A DNA stretch of 35,634 bases, from the NCBI GenBank assembly GCA_015056545.1, contig SVGE01000010.1, forward strand, positions 1-35,634, read 5' to 3'. This DNA comes from Clostridiales bacterium (GTDB lineage: Bacteria > Bacillota > Clostridia > TANB77 > SIG350). Shown piece by piece: positions 22,301 to 33,100 of the stretch. Each line of letters starts with the position of its first letter. Within the stretch, counting starts at the first letter, position 1. The notes under the pieces were generated by a model, which saw only the letters and a program-made list of their open reading frames with translations, was not told the DNA's origin and did not search any database. Position numbers and translations under genes: made by a program.

Positions 22301-22920
22301 ATACATAAACTTTCTAATCTTCCATCAATTTCATTAATAATGTCATTTACTCTAACAAGATTATTTTTTGTATTTTCTAATTTTCTTTCAGCTTCATTTT
22401 TTCTGTATCTATATTTTAAAATACCAGCAGCTTCTTCAAACATATATCTTCTGTCTTCAGATTTTGAATTTAATATTTCTTCAACTTTACCTTGTCCAAT
22501 AATACTATATCCTTCTTTACCAACACCAGTATTTAAAAATAGTTGTTGGATATCTTTAAGTCTACATGCTGTTTTGTTTATTAAATATTCACTCTCACCA
22601 CTTCTATATAACCTTCTTGTTATAACAACTTCTTCATATTCAATAGGAAGTACTCCTGTTGAATTATCTACAACCAAATTCACTTCTGCAAAACCAACAG
22701 GTTTTCTTGCTTGTGTTCCAGCAAAAATAATATCTTCTGCTTTATGTCCTCTTAGGCTTTTCATACTTTGTTCACCTAAAACCCATCTGAAAGCATCAAC
22801 TACATTACTTTTACCACTTCCATTAGGTCCAATTACAGTTGTTATATCTGATAAAAATTCTAAATTTGTTTTATCTGCAAATGATTTAAAACCATTTAAC
22901 TCAATTCTTTTTAAAAACAT
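19369..22920 (-). CDS. smc: Chromosome segregation ATPase SMC
   Basis: A 1183-residue SMC protein that, with ScpA and ScpB, forms the condensin needed for chromosome organisation and segregation. All parts are present: Walker A GPNGSGKS (31-38), the Q-loop region, a long coiled coil, a hinge (around EGSVADIIQTPKEYEVAIEMALGG), the returning coiled coil, the signature LLSGGEKTLTAIALLF and Walker B FCILDEIEAALDD with the catalytic Glu. Start at 22920 is supported by AAGGAGAAAG; the longer frame from 22968 has no ribosome site. Length matches the family. The rnc/ftsY neighbours often seen are absent: upstream is divergent, downstream is cdd. Confidence 0.97.
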   Translation of the reverse strand: MFLKRIELNGFKSFADKTNLEFLSDITTVIGPNGSGKSNVVDAFRWVLGEQSMKSLRGHKAEDIIFAGTQARKPVGFAEVNLVVDNSTGVLPIEYEEVVITRRLYRSGESEYLINKTACRLKDIQQLFLNTGVGKEGYSIIGQGKVEEILNSKSEDRRYMFEEAAGILKYRYRKNEAERKLENTKNNLVRVNDIINEIDGRLESLCIQSERAKKYLNYRDELKQKEIGLFNYTMDKSENNLNEVNEKIDIATEQITNSEQQLASIQQEKIDTKTKIEELDLKQETIQNFKFESDSLVEKYNSEITMLNMQKDNNKENYELLDKEIEELKVLIEKNTEEINSKNSKKEVLLANKVKFETELNKKQAEYDEIYSKLSSKGEEVETKKDKIQQMHEDKMNIKMEINTLNNESVNNENTYSKLEKEYREKIHFKDAKKIECEDYEFELNKILSEKKKIDNEIEKYNSIKNEIETKTKKYDEDIENLTSELKNKKARHAFLTDIQKEREGYARAVKEILISSQKQTEFSKGVEGSVADIIQTPKEYEVAIEMALGGYLQNIVTLTEEAAKKCIEYLKTNNYGRASFLPISAITGKKADNIKNIQKEQGFVGLASDLVEYNKKYEQIILNLLGKTVIVETIEDGIRISKKIGKMYKIVTFEGDIIATSGQMTGGSIHKKSSSILGRTKEIESLEKDIKNITGKIEKLIKEKEDYLNNIDTGNIDIISINESLNEINIKVATTTQKVEMFKNEILSIEDRNNKIKHEQESIKVRNEEIANLVAQKEKEIEEIEINSENLKQEIEEYTNTFKDEQKYIDDLKDEIVDLKISINSFDESNLSFEEVMNMLSQEIEKANINITKKEEQKVKITEENAAFDNRVKEILVEIEQATSKKDNIENDIKQVKEEKEEKNRYLDSLDSKLEATLNDIALLKNDLTKLENKKNKIEDEMEELKTKMIEEYEIPLEELFKQKMEIEEPNKVQREINSLKKNIKELGSVNIDAIEEYRESKERFDFLSGQRNDLEATENKLKKLINEITVVMKEQFKTKFKIINENFGRVFEKLFGGGKAEIRLTDENDILNCGVEIEAQPPGKKLQNIMLLSGGEKTLTAIALLFGILTTNPSPFCILDEIEAALDDINIFRFAQFVKEYAKNTQFLMITHRKGTMEIADSLYGVTMQEQGISKLISMKV

Positions 22921-22956
22921 CTCTTTCTCCTTTTTTCCGTAAGTTTCGACAATATT

Positions 22957-22985
22957 AATATATATCAAATAGATGATAAAAGCAA
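22957..22985 (-). promoter_or_regulatory. Possible promoter of smc
   Basis: Minus strand: -35-like TTGCTT (22980-22985), 17-bp spacer, -10-like TATATT (22957-22962), about 37 bases before the smc start. Confidence 0.4.
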
Positions 22986-23041
22986 GAGAAAACCATAAAA
23001 ATTAACATTCCATAAGAATTTTAAAATTTTTATTTTTCCTA

Positions 23042-23070
23042 TTGTATTAATTTGTCACTTATGATAATAT
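23042..23070 (+). promoter_or_regulatory. Promoter of the Yip1-like gene
   Basis: -35 TTGTAT (23042-23047), 17-bp spacer, extended -10 TGA-TAATAT (23062-23070). Confidence 0.55.
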
Positions 23071-23100
23071 GATGTCAGATTAAAGAAAGGTGGTTTTTTT

Positions 23101-23760
23101 ATGGAATTTATAAAAAAATATTTAAAAACTCCTATTTCATCAGCTAGTGAAAAAGGAGAACAAGCAAGTTTAAAGTTTAGTATTATTTCATTAGTAATTT
23201 TTTGGGCCTATACATTTCTTTGTGATTTAGTATCAGCTTGGAAATTATCTACTATTTCATTTTACTCTGAATTAGATTTTGGAGATAAAGTTGAAAGATA
23301 TGTTGATTATCTTTTTGAAAATGAAGGTATTGTAGATATTTTAAAAGGTTCTTTAATTACATTAATAGTATTTGCTGTATTTGTATTATTCTTATTTGCA
23401 GTATTAAAAATATTTAAAAAAGAAAATGCAGATTATTTAAAAATTTCTACTACATTATTATTAACTAATTTATATATAGTTCCAATTAAATTAGTTCTTG
23501 GTATATTAGGAATTTTTGAAGCAAAATTCTTTGTATATGTTACATTATTATTATCTATAGTTTATGCAGTAGCATTTATCATATTAAACTTATTTGCTAT
23601 TCATAAAATGTTAAATGAAGAAGACCATGATAAATCATTTAGAATGATTATGATAGCTATAATAGGATTTATATTATTATTAGCTTTAGTAGTATTCTTA
23701 TTTGGTGATGATTTAACTAGTTCATTAAATATTATACAAGGTTTAAGTAGCTTAATGTAG
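23101..23760 (+). CDS. Polytopic membrane protein, Yip1-like
   Basis: A 219-residue membrane protein with about five hydrophobic helices (near residues 27-47, 82-104, 115-138, 143-167 and 183-203) and a short charged N-terminus. The layout and the spacing of helices resemble bacterial Yip1/DUF1282-type proteins, but I see no diagnostic motif, so the assignment is weak. AAAGGTGG stands before the ATG. It is monocistronic, with its own promoter (divergent from smc) and a strong terminator. Function unknown. Confidence 0.7.
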   Translation: MEFIKKYLKTPISSASEKGEQASLKFSIISLVIFWAYTFLCDLVSAWKLSTISFYSELDFGDKVERYVDYLFENEGIVDILKGSLITLIVFAVFVLFLFAVLKIFKKENADYLKISTTLLLTNLYIVPIKLVLGILGIFEAKFFVYVTLLLSIVYAVAFIILNLFAIHKMLNEEDHDKSFRMIMIAIIGFILLLALVVFLFGDDLTSSLNIIQGLSSLM

Positions 23761-23774
23761 TAAAAAGATGTTAT

Positions 23775-23805
23775 AAAGTGTTGGAGAAATTTCCAACACT
23801 TTTTT
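23775..23805 (+). terminator. Terminator of the Yip1-like gene
   Basis: AAAGTGTTGGA (23775-23785) pairs with TCCAACACTTT (23792-23802), followed by TTT and C. Confidence 0.9.
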
Positions 23806-23829
23806 CTTCGCTTTTGAATTTTATTTTTC

Positions 23830-23858
23830 TTTACTATTTTTATCTTATATGATATATT
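23830..23858 (+). promoter_or_regulatory. Promoter of the flavodiiron gene
   Basis: -35 TTTACT (23830-23835), 17-bp spacer, extended -10 TGA-TATATT (23850-23858). Confidence 0.6.
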
Positions 23859-23897
23859 TTAGTAGTAAATCAATCTTAATCTGAAAGGAGTAATATT

Positions 23898-25067
23898 ATG
23901 AAAGACACAAAAATAACTGAAAATATAAAATACATAGGTGTAGATGATAAAGAAATTAGACTATTTGAAGGACAATATGACGTACCTAATGGAATATCAT
24001 ATAATTCATATTTAATATTAGATCAAGCAGTTGTTATTATGGATACTGTAGATAAACGAGCAACAGATGAATGGTTTAATAATTTGATTAATGAATTAGA
24101 TGGCAGATACCCAGACTACCTAGTAATATCTCACTTAGAACCAGACCATGCATATAATATACAAAAACTAGCTAATAAATATCCTAATATGAGATTAATT
24201 GGAAATGCTAAAACATTTATGTATCTTCCACAATTTTTTGAAATACCAAATTTAGAAGAAAGAAAAATAGTTGTAAATGAAGGAGATATAATTTCTATAG
24301 GCAAACATACTCTGCAATTTTTTATGGCTCCAATGGTACATTGGCCAGAAGTAATGGTAACATATGAGCAAAGTGAAAAAATATTATTTGCAGCTGATGG
24401 TTTTGGTAAATTTGGAACATTAGATACTGATGAAGACTGGACTTGTGAAGCAAGAAGATATTATTTTAATATTGTTGGAAAATATGGCCCTCAAGTACAA
24501 GCACTTCTTAAAAAAACTTCAACACTTGATATTAAAATAATTTGTCCTCTTCATGGACCTATATTAAAAGATAATTTAGAATATTATATTCAAAAATATG
24601 ATATATGGAGTAAATATGAACCTGAAGATGATGGAGTCTTTATAGCATATGCTTCAATTCATGGATATACTAAAGAAACTGCTTTGAAGTTAGCTAAAAT
24701 ATTAGAAGAAAAAGGTGCTAAAAAAGTGACAACTACTGATTTAACTACTGATGATATGGCTGAAGCTATAGAAGATGCATTTCGCTATGATAAAATCATA
24801 TTAGCTGCTTCAAGTTATAATAATGGATTATTCCCTCCAATGGAACAGTTTTTACATCATTTAGAAAGTAAAAATTATCAAAATAGGAAAATTGGAATTA
24901 TAGAAAATGGAACATGGGCTCCATCTGCAGCAAGATGTATGAAAGATATTATAAATAAAATGAAAGATATTATAATTTGTAATACTACTATTACTATTAA
25001 ATCTAAAATGAATGAAAAAAATATTGAAGAGCTAAATACTTTAGCTGATGAAATTTTGAATAAATAA
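23898..25067 (+). CDS. fprA: Flavodiiron protein (FprA-type A-type flavoprotein)
   Basis: A 389-residue cytoplasmic enzyme that reduces O2 to water or NO to N2O, protecting anaerobes. The N-terminal MBL-type domain has the diiron ligands H79-x-E81-x-D83-H84, H148, D167 and H219. From about residue 250 a flavodoxin domain binds FMN (FIAYASIHGYTKETALKLA, ILAASSYNNGLFPPME, IENGTWAPSAA). No rubredoxin or extra reductase domain is fused, so an external donor is needed. GAAAGGAG precedes the ATG. It is monocistronic, bounded by its own promoter and a terminator shared with the ParE gene. Confidence 0.95.
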   Translation: MKDTKITENIKYIGVDDKEIRLFEGQYDVPNGISYNSYLILDQAVVIMDTVDKRATDEWFNNLINELDGRYPDYLVISHLEPDHAYNIQKLANKYPNMRLIGNAKTFMYLPQFFEIPNLEERKIVVNEGDIISIGKHTLQFFMAPMVHWPEVMVTYEQSEKILFAADGFGKFGTLDTDEDWTCEARRYYFNIVGKYGPQVQALLKKTSTLDIKIICPLHGPILKDNLEYYIQKYDIWSKYEPEDDGVFIAYASIHGYTKETALKLAKILEEKGAKKVTTTDLTTDDMAEAIEDAFRYDKIILAASSYNNGLFPPMEQFLHHLESKNYQNRKIGIIENGTWAPSAARCMKDIINKMKDIIICNTTITIKSKMNEKNIEELNTLADEILNK

Positions 25068-25074
25068 TTAATAA

Positions 25075-25106
25075 AAAGTTTTGGAACAAGTTTTCAAAAC
25101 TTTTTT
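25075..25106. terminator. Bidirectional terminator between fprA and parE
   Basis: AAAGTTTTG (25075-25083) pairs with CAAAACTTT (25095-25103). T-runs follow on both strands, serving the two convergent genes. Confidence 0.85.
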
Positions 25107-25107
25107 G

Positions 25108-25419
25108 TTATAATAAATCTTTTAAATTTCTTTTACTATATATAATTCTACTTACTTCCATAGTATAATCTTTAATAGTATAAAATATAGTATAATTGTT
25201 AAAATATATCCTATACCAATTATATTTTCCATCAATTGTTTTCCTATATACTTCAAAAGATTCAGGATTTAATAATCTTAATTCAATTTTCTTTTTAACT
25301 TCATTATAAAAATTTTTTGCTAATTCTTTATCCTTTAACGAATATTTCATATAATACAATATACTATTCAAGTCTTCGCTAAAAGAAGGAAGATATTTAA
25401 TTGTATAATTATTCTTCAT
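25108..25419 (-). CDS. ParE/RelE-family toxin
   Basis: A 103-residue small basic protein with the ParE/RelE fold pattern: YTIKYLPSFSEDLNSILYYM start, LAKNFYNEVKKKIELRL helix, then YRKTIDGKYNWYRIYFNNYTIFYTI and a final VSRIIYSKRNLKDL with basic residues. ParE members poison gyrase and RelE members cut mRNA on the ribosome; sequence alone does not decide, although the helix pair resembles ParE. It overlaps the antitoxin gene by 11 bases, as usual for translationally coupled type II pairs, and lies at the end of that operon. Confidence 0.88.
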   Translation of the reverse strand: MKNNYTIKYLPSFSEDLNSILYYMKYSLKDKELAKNFYNEVKKKIELRLLNPESFEVYRKTIDGKYNWYRIYFNNYTIFYTIKDYTMEVSRIIYSKRNLKDLL

Positions 25420-25693
25420 CTATTATCCTCCTTGCCTTTTCAAATACTTCTTCATGAGTAAGATATTTAGTATTAGAATTTGATGCCTCTATTTCTGCCT
25501 CATATAACATTTTCTCTACATATCTATCATATTCTATTTTTTCTAACAATTCTGAATATTTATCTAGACTCATTACAACCATTGACCCATAACCATTTTT
25601 AGTTAAATATATTGTTTTTTCTTCTCGTAATACTAAATCTTCTATTTCTGGATATTTATTTCTTAAATCAGATACTGGTCTAATATATATCAT
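25409..25693 (-). CDS. Phd/YefM-family antitoxin
   Basis: A 94-residue antitoxin. The N-terminal Phd/YefM fold is clear: IRPVSDLRNKYPEIEDLVLRE, then TIYLTKNGYGSMVVMSLDKYSELL. The C-terminal part (about 55-94) is acidic and helical and should bind and neutralise the downstream toxin. GGGAG lies before the ATG. Such proteins repress their own operon as toxin-antitoxin complexes. Tandem repeats in the promoter are the likely target. Confidence 0.9.
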   Translation of the reverse strand: MIYIRPVSDLRNKYPEIEDLVLREEKTIYLTKNGYGSMVVMSLDKYSELLEKIEYDRYVEKMLYEAEIEASNSNTKYLTHEEVFEKARRIIDEE

Positions 25694-25710
25694 TTTACCA
25701 CTCCCTTTCT

Positions 25711-25747
25711 ATATCATTATTTTATCATTATTTTATCACGCATACAA
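25711..25747 (-). promoter_or_regulatory. Promoter with tandem operator-like repeats for the antitoxin-toxin pair
   Basis: Minus strand: -35 TTGTAT (25742-25747), 17-bp spacer, extended -10 TGA-TAAAAT (25719-25727). The 11-base unit TGATAAAATAA occurs twice in tandem, followed by a partial third TGATA, spanning about 25712-25738 over the -10. This is a likely autoregulatory site. Confidence 0.6.
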
Positions 25748-25820
25748 TATATTATTCATAAATAATAATTTTTATCATCATTTTATAAATATATTCATAA
25801 AATATTTTAGGTGATAATAA

Positions 25821-27095
25821 ATGGAAATTTTAAAATATGGTTCAACTGGATATTTAGTTGAATTAGTTCAAAGCGTTTTAAAAAATTTAAATATATATAC
25901 TGGAAATATAGATGGCATTTTAGGCCTTCAAACTCAAAGTGCAGTTATTAATTTTCAAAAACAAAATAATCTTTTGGTAGATGGAATTATTGGGCAAAAT
26001 ACTTGGGATTTACTTTATCCATACATTTATGGTTTTAGGAAATATAAAATACAAAAAGGCGATACATTATATAATATATCTATGTCAAATAATATTACTG
26101 TTAATCAATTACTTTTTGCAAACCCTAATATTAATCCAGACAATTTATCAATTGGTTCTAATCTTACTATTCCTTTTGGCAACATTGTTCCAACTGATAT
26201 AAGTTATGTATATAATATTTTAGAAATGAATATATATTCACTTAAAAAGCTGTATCCTTTTATATTTGTTGGTTCAATAGGTAAAAGTGTTATGGGAAAA
26301 GAAATTCCATATATACGTATTGGAAAAGGTAGAAAAGAAATTTTTTATTCTGCAGCAATACACGCAAATGAATGGATAACATCTGTAGTATTAATGAAAT
26401 TTATTGAAGATTTTTCAAAATCATATGTAAATAACGAAACTTTATTTGATAAAAATGTGCGTGAAATATATGAAAACACAACAATATATATTGTTCCAAT
26501 GATAAATCCTGATGGTGTTGATTTAGTAAATAATAATATAAATAAAAATTCAAGTGCTTTTAAAAATGCTGAAATTATTGCTAATAATTATCCAGATATT
26601 CCTTTTCCAAATGGTTGGAAAGCAAATATTTTGGGAGTAGATTTAAATCTGCAATTTCCAGCAAATTGGGAACAAGCAAGGCAAATAAATTTTGAACAAG
26701 GATATACAAAACCTGCCCCAAGACAATATGTTGGAATAGGTCCATTAACTCAAATAGAGGCTATTAATTTATATAATTTTACACTAATGCATAAATTTAG
26801 ATTAGTATTATCTTATCATACTCAAGGCGAAGTTATCTATTGGCAATATCTTGATTATGTTATACCAGATGCAGAAGAAATAGGAAATGAGTTTGCAAGT
26901 GCAAGTGGATATACTCTTTCTCAAACACCATATGAAAGTAGTTTTGCAGGATATAAAGATTGGTTTATTGAAAAATATAGAAGACCTGGCTACACAATAG
27001 AAGTAGGTAGTGGAACTAACCCTTTACCTATATCTCAATTTTATGAAATATATTCTAAAAATATTGGTATATTAATTTTAGGAGCAATATTATAG
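25821..27095 (+). CDS. M14 carboxypeptidase with peptidoglycan-binding and LysM domains
   Basis: A 424-residue peptidoglycan peptidase, probably of the gamma-D-glutamyl-diaminopimelate type. Residues 3-66 are a PG_binding_1 domain (GILGLQTQSAVINFQKQN...DGIIGQNTW) and 74-118 a LysM (YKIQKGDTLYNIS...LSIGSNLTIPF). The M14 domain (about 130-424) has zinc ligands H181 and E184 (HANE) and H333 (SYHTQG), with catalytic E394 (TIEVGSG). No signal peptide is visible, as in several spore-associated hydrolases made in the mother cell, so a sporulation or cortex role is possible (inference). AGGTGATAATAA precedes the ATG; it is divergent from the toxin-antitoxin pair. Confidence 0.92.
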   Translation: MEILKYGSTGYLVELVQSVLKNLNIYTGNIDGILGLQTQSAVINFQKQNNLLVDGIIGQNTWDLLYPYIYGFRKYKIQKGDTLYNISMSNNITVNQLLFANPNINPDNLSIGSNLTIPFGNIVPTDISYVYNILEMNIYSLKKLYPFIFVGSIGKSVMGKEIPYIRIGKGRKEIFYSAAIHANEWITSVVLMKFIEDFSKSYVNNETLFDKNVREIYENTTIYIVPMINPDGVDLVNNNINKNSSAFKNAEIIANNYPDIPFPNGWKANILGVDLNLQFPANWEQARQINFEQGYTKPAPRQYVGIGPLTQIEAINLYNFTLMHKFRLVLSYHTQGEVIYWQYLDYVIPDAEEIGNEFASASGYTLSQTPYESSFAGYKDWFIEKYRRPGYTIEVGSGTNPLPISQFYEIYSKNIGILILGAIL

Positions 27096-27120
27096 AGTTA
27101 CAATAATCTGTAACTCTATA
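27091..27120. terminator. Inverted repeat after the M14 gene
   Basis: TATAGAGTTACA (27091-27102) and TGTAACTCTATA (27109-27120) are perfect complements with a 6-base loop. It lies between two convergent genes. T-tails are weak on both strands. Confidence 0.65.
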
Positions 27121-27136
27121 TATTTAAATTATTTAT

Positions 27137-30100
27137 TTACATAACAACTCGTATATTATGAGTTTGTTTATCATTTACAAGATTTATATATTCTATATCT
27201 ATTTTTACATTATCTAAATAAATCTCTTTTACTCCCTTTTGTTTATTATTTTCGTTTTCTACTTTTATATTATATCGTGTATCCAGATATCTATACTCTA
27301 TTTCATATTCTTTCCAATTACTATTTATACACGGCTCTATTTTTAGTTTGTTTCCTTCTTTTTTAAATCCTAATATATATTCTAAACCTGCTTTATACAG
27401 CCAACTAGCAGCACCTGTATACCAAGTCCAGCCACCTCTTCCTTCAAGACCTTTTGCTGAATATATGTCTGCTGCTACAACATATGGCTCAACTTTATAT
27501 TTTCGCGTTGCATAATTGGTACGTGCATGTTCAATTGGGTTTAATATTCTAAAATATTCTTCTGCTAAATTTCCATTTCCTAATATACACTCTGCAATAA
27601 TATTCCATATGGCACCATGTGTATATTGACCACCATTTTCTCTGATACCTGCTAAATATCCCTTTATATACCCAGGTTCAGCTGTAGTTTTATCAAAAGG
27701 TGGAGTAAATAATTTTATTAACATATTTTCTCTATCTACTAATAAATTATCTACACTTTCCATTGATAATTTTTTCTTTTCATCATCTGGAAAATTTGAA
27801 ATAACAGACCAAGCTTGTGGCAGGCTGTCAATTTTGCATTCATAATTTTCATTACTTCCAATCGCTTCATCATTTAAAAAATATGCTCTTTTAAACCATT
27901 TTCCATCCCAACTGTTTTTTAGTCCGTTTTCTAATCTTTTTATAACTTGTTTATATTTATTTATTTTATCATTTTCTAAATTAGGTAATTTAATAAATTT
28001 ATTAAGAATATCATAAATGAAAAAACCTAGCCATACACTCTCACCTAAAACATTGTTTAAACCATCACTCCAATCACCACCATTAATTAGAGGTAAATCT
28101 TTTTCTGTTAATTGTATTCCTTTATCTATTGCTCTAATCATATGATTATATATGCTTTCCTTTACTTCACTTATATTAGGTGTTTCGTATCTTTCTTTTT
28201 CATTTTCTTGTAATACATTACTTTCAAGATATGGTGTTTCTTCTTCTAATATACTATAATCTCCTGTTATCTTTATATATTCTAAGGTTATATATACAAA
28301 CCATAATAAATCATCAGAATATCTACTACGTATTCCATTTCCCTTTTCTTCATGCCACCAATGTTGAACATCTCCTTCTAAAAATTGATGTGCAGAATGT
28401 TTAATTATCCTATCTCTTGCCATATCCGGACATACATACATTATACTTAACATATCTTGCAGTTGATCTCTGAAACCAAATGCTCCACTTGACTGATAAT
28501 ACCCGCTTCTTGCATATAATCTACTAGAAATAGTTTGATATATTAACCAATCATTTAATAATATATTCATTGATTCAACAGGAGTTTTTATTTTAATAAT
28601 ACTATTAATATTTTCCCATTTATTTATTACTGTTTCTTTTTCTTTTAATATATTTTCTATAGTTAACTCATTTTCCACATTTGTTTCTGTATCCTGTGGA
28701 TTATTTTCAAAATCTATACACAAAACAACCGTTCTATTTTTTTGATAATTAAGTTCAACACTTAGAGCCATCTCGATATACGGGTTTTTAGCATTATCTA
28801 TTCTATATCCCTTTTTATCCACATTTTTATCCACACCATCTGTGAACATCTGTAAGCATACGGTTTTTTCATATTCACAATTATACACATTTATACAATA
28901 CAATTTTTCATCTTTAACATAAATATTATATATTTTATTTTGCAGTTCATTTCCTAATAAAATATTCAAATTATATAATAAATCTATATTTCTTGTTTGT
29001 TCCCTAGTATTTAAAATATCTAAAATTATTATTTTTCTCTTTTTATTTAATGGAACAAAAACTGTTTGTTTTATATATATATCATTAATATTACTTTCAA
29101 AAACCGAATATCCCCTAGCATGTTTTATATAGTACTTAGCAGCATAAACATTAATAGGAGTAGCTGTTGTAGACCAAATTTTATTTCCTTCTTTTATTAA
29201 AATATATTCACTATTTTCATCTATTACTTGGTCATTCTTCCATCTATTTAGCTTATTTTGACTACTATTAATATAATAAGTGTATCCTCCACCATTTTCA
29301 TTAATAATTGTTCCAACATATTCATTAGCAATAACATTAGACCATGGCATTGGTGTCATATATCCTTCTTTTAAAATTATATTATAATCACCTTTTTCAT
29401 CAAATCCACCTATTTCATTATAATACTTTAAATTTTCTATATCTATATTTAATTGGTTTCCTTTATTAAGCTCTGGATTAATTTCTATACTAGTTTTCTC
29501 TTCTAATTTTAATAAATTTTTTGTATTCTCTTTATTTTTATATTTTTTTAACTGAGTTAAAATAGCTCCCTCTTTTGAATTAAATTTAATTACAGCTAAT
29601 ATATCTATTAATTTTAAAATATTATTTTTAATATTACTTTTATCTAAAATATATATACCATTATTTATATAATATCCTAACATTAAACTAATAATATATT
29701 CATTTATTTTATTTTCAATTTCAACAACATATTCATTTTTCGAGTTAATTATTATTACTAAATCAAATTGTATCCCTTTACTATATATATATTTAAAAGA
29801 ATTTAATAGTTCTTTTAATATTGGTAATTCAATTTTTCTATTAATTTCAATAGTAATAATTGGCTTATCTCCTGATAAACTAATCTCCCATAAATTTGAC
29901 TGTTTTAAATCAATATCTAAATTCATATCACTAATAACTTTAGGTGTATTATTTTCTATTATATATTTCATAAGTTGCTGATATATATTAATTTCTTTAG
30001 ATGAATAATTATAGAATTTAGCTTCTATCAATGCTTTACTAAAAGCTAATTCAATTGCATTTTTAATATTTATATATGAATTATATTTTTTAATATTATT

Positions 30101-33100
30101 TTTTGCCAAATCAATATTTTTTTCAACTGTACTTACATAAGCTATATTAATGCTCTCGTCTGGCTTTAGTCTTATATTTATCTTATATGCAATTATTGGA
30201 TTTATACTTGTTTGTAAACTATTTGAAAGAGGAATTCCTTTTTTAATCATATTGGAATTATATATATTTTTATTTCTTCCAATAAATTTATATTTATCTA
30301 TTTCAAAATCTATACTCTCTATATTTTTATCACAAATAATTTGTGTAGTTAAATATATACTATTATCATCAAAATGCTTTTTTCTTCTATGAACAATTAT
30401 TCCATCTTCATATTTTTCATATTCCAAAAACATATTATTATATGCCATATGTGCTAAATCATTATTAAGTTTTGTAATAATTGGTTCTTGATAAAAAAAC
30501 ATCTCATAGTCTACAGTTTCTTCTGAAATATTTTTTATTTTTACATTTCTAATATTACCATATTCTTGACCTAAGATACTAATGTTAGTTTCTATTTTTA
30601 AGTCATCTATTTGTTTTTCAAAAACACTATTATATGATGTAAAAGTTACATTTGTCTCTTTCATAATATTATCTATTTTATTGTTTAATCTGTTTTTTAA
30701 TAATATTAAAACTCCATTTTCTTTTTCATAATTTCTATATCTATTTATATATATATCATTTACTTTTTCAAAATTAGCGCCTTCACTATTAATACAAAAC
30801 ATATATTCTTTATTTGAAAGTATATTATATTCTATATTTCCTAAAGATTTATCTACTTTATTTTGATATAATTCAATAGGTTTTTCACTTTCTTTTTTCT
30901 CTTGATATATAACATTATTATTCTTATTTTTTAAAACAATATTATTACTTATTTTTTCTTGCAACAAAATATCTAAAGCTTCGATTTCTACATTATTTGA
31001 AAACCTTTTTTGAATAATATTATTATTTATTGCATTATTTATTGCTATTAATATTAGACCTTGGTGGTGTGCCATAAATGTTTTTACTACTTTATATTTA
31101 TCTTCACTTACCCTTTCTTTTGTATAATCTATACTATCATAAAATCCATATTCTCCATATGCACCTATATTAATTAAATCATACATATTTTTTATTACTA
31201 TATTAGGATATTTAGGAAGCATCATAATACTAGCATATGGAGATATTACTAAATCATCTTTTAACCCTCTTTTTAAGCCTAAACCTGGAACTCCAAAAGC
31301 TTTATACTGATAATTATATTCCATATCGTAAAGATAAAATGCACTTTCTGAAATTCCCCATGGCATATTACGTTTTTTAACATATTCTTTTTGATTTACT
31401 GCAACACATTTATATGTTTCATCAAGTAAACTATATTTATATGATTTCATTAAACCATATGGCATAAAATATTCAAAACTAGTACCTGTCCATGATATTA
31501 AACCCTTGTATCCATTTTTTTCTGTTAAGTTTCTAGAAAGCTTATACCAATGTTTATATGGAACATCACCTTTAGCTATTGCTACATAACTTAAGGTTCT
31601 AGCTTCAGAAGCTAAAAGATCATAATATGATTTAGATAATTCATTTGTATTAGCTCTATATTCAATAGAAAATAACTGTTTATTTTCATCATATAATATA
31701 CTAAAATCTAATTCATCTATCATATTTTGAATTCTATCTACTAAGTTTTCATCATTTAATTCTTCTTTGCAAAAATTTTTTAATACAAATAAATAAGCAA
31801 TATAGTTTCCATTATCTACACTAGATATTCCATCATTTAATTTTTCTAATGTTTTAATATTATACCAATTAAACAAATTTCCTTTATATTTTTCTAATTT
31901 GTCTATTGAATTCAAAATATTAATTATATAACCGTATACACTATCTTTATCTATAAATTTCATATCATATGCACAAATCACAGCCATAAAAGATAACCCT
32001 ATATTAGTAGAAGATGTTCTATAAACAATTTTTTCATTTCTTTGCTCTTGATAATTATCTGGTATTAAATAATTAGTATTTTCATTTAAGTATTGTTTGA
32101 AAAATCCCCAAGTATCTAAACTTACTTTACTTAAAAATTCTATCTCTTTTTTACTAAGTAAATCTATATGTTTTTTTTCTCTGCTAATATACCATGCTAC
32201 AATTGGTGAAAATGTCCATATAATACCTAAAACATACGCAAACAAACTGTTTTCATATGTTCCAAATCTAAATGCTAATAATATATTAATAACGCCTACT
32301 AAACTTGATATATACATTTCATTAATATATGTTTTTATATTTTTACCCAATAATTTTTCCGCTTGTTCTGCAGTTAACCATTCTAATAAATATTTCTTAG
32401 ATATTTTCATTCTATAAATTGTTTTTATAAAAGTTTCTAAATTAGTTATAGCTTTATATGGTAAAAAAAATATATCTAATATTGTTCTATATACAGCTGC
32501 TTCAAAATCTTTTAGCATTGGTATATATTGTTTCTCAAATTTTATATTTTTAATATTTAATATTTTTTCCATAATAGCTGGTAAAAGGTATACGAGTAAA
32601 ATAGTTAAAATAACCCAATACCATTTAATTTTTAATATGCTTAATCCTAATAATATATATAGAAAAATTGAAATATCTAGAAATCCTCTTCTTAAATTGT
32701 CAAATATTTTCCATCTTGATAATATATTAAGAGGATTGTTCTTTTCCTTTTTAAATGAATTTTTGTTTATTTCCCTTATCTTTTCACCTATCCAACTTGC
32801 TATTTGAATATCTCCTCTAAACCATCTGTTTTGTCTAACAATATAATTTATATATCCACTAGGAAATCCATCTATAAATTCTACATTTGTAACTAAGCCA
32901 CAACGTAAAAAACTACCTTCTAACAAATCATGACTTAATACTGTGTTTTCTGGTATTTGATTATCTAAAATATCACTAAATACTTGCAGGTCAAATATTC
33001 CTTTTCCAGTAAAAATACCTTCATCCCACATATCTTGATAAATATCTGATATTGCATTTGTATATGTGTCTATTCCTCCATATCCAGCATATATTTTAGA

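Noticed and set aside
22340-22942. 200-codon plus-strand frame antisense to smc
   Set aside because: Shadow of the conserved SMC N-terminal domain; no independent support.
22921-22968. N-terminal extension of SMC
   Set aside because: No ribosome site at 22968. The conserved SMC start MFLKRIELNGFKSF begins at 22920 behind AAGGAG.
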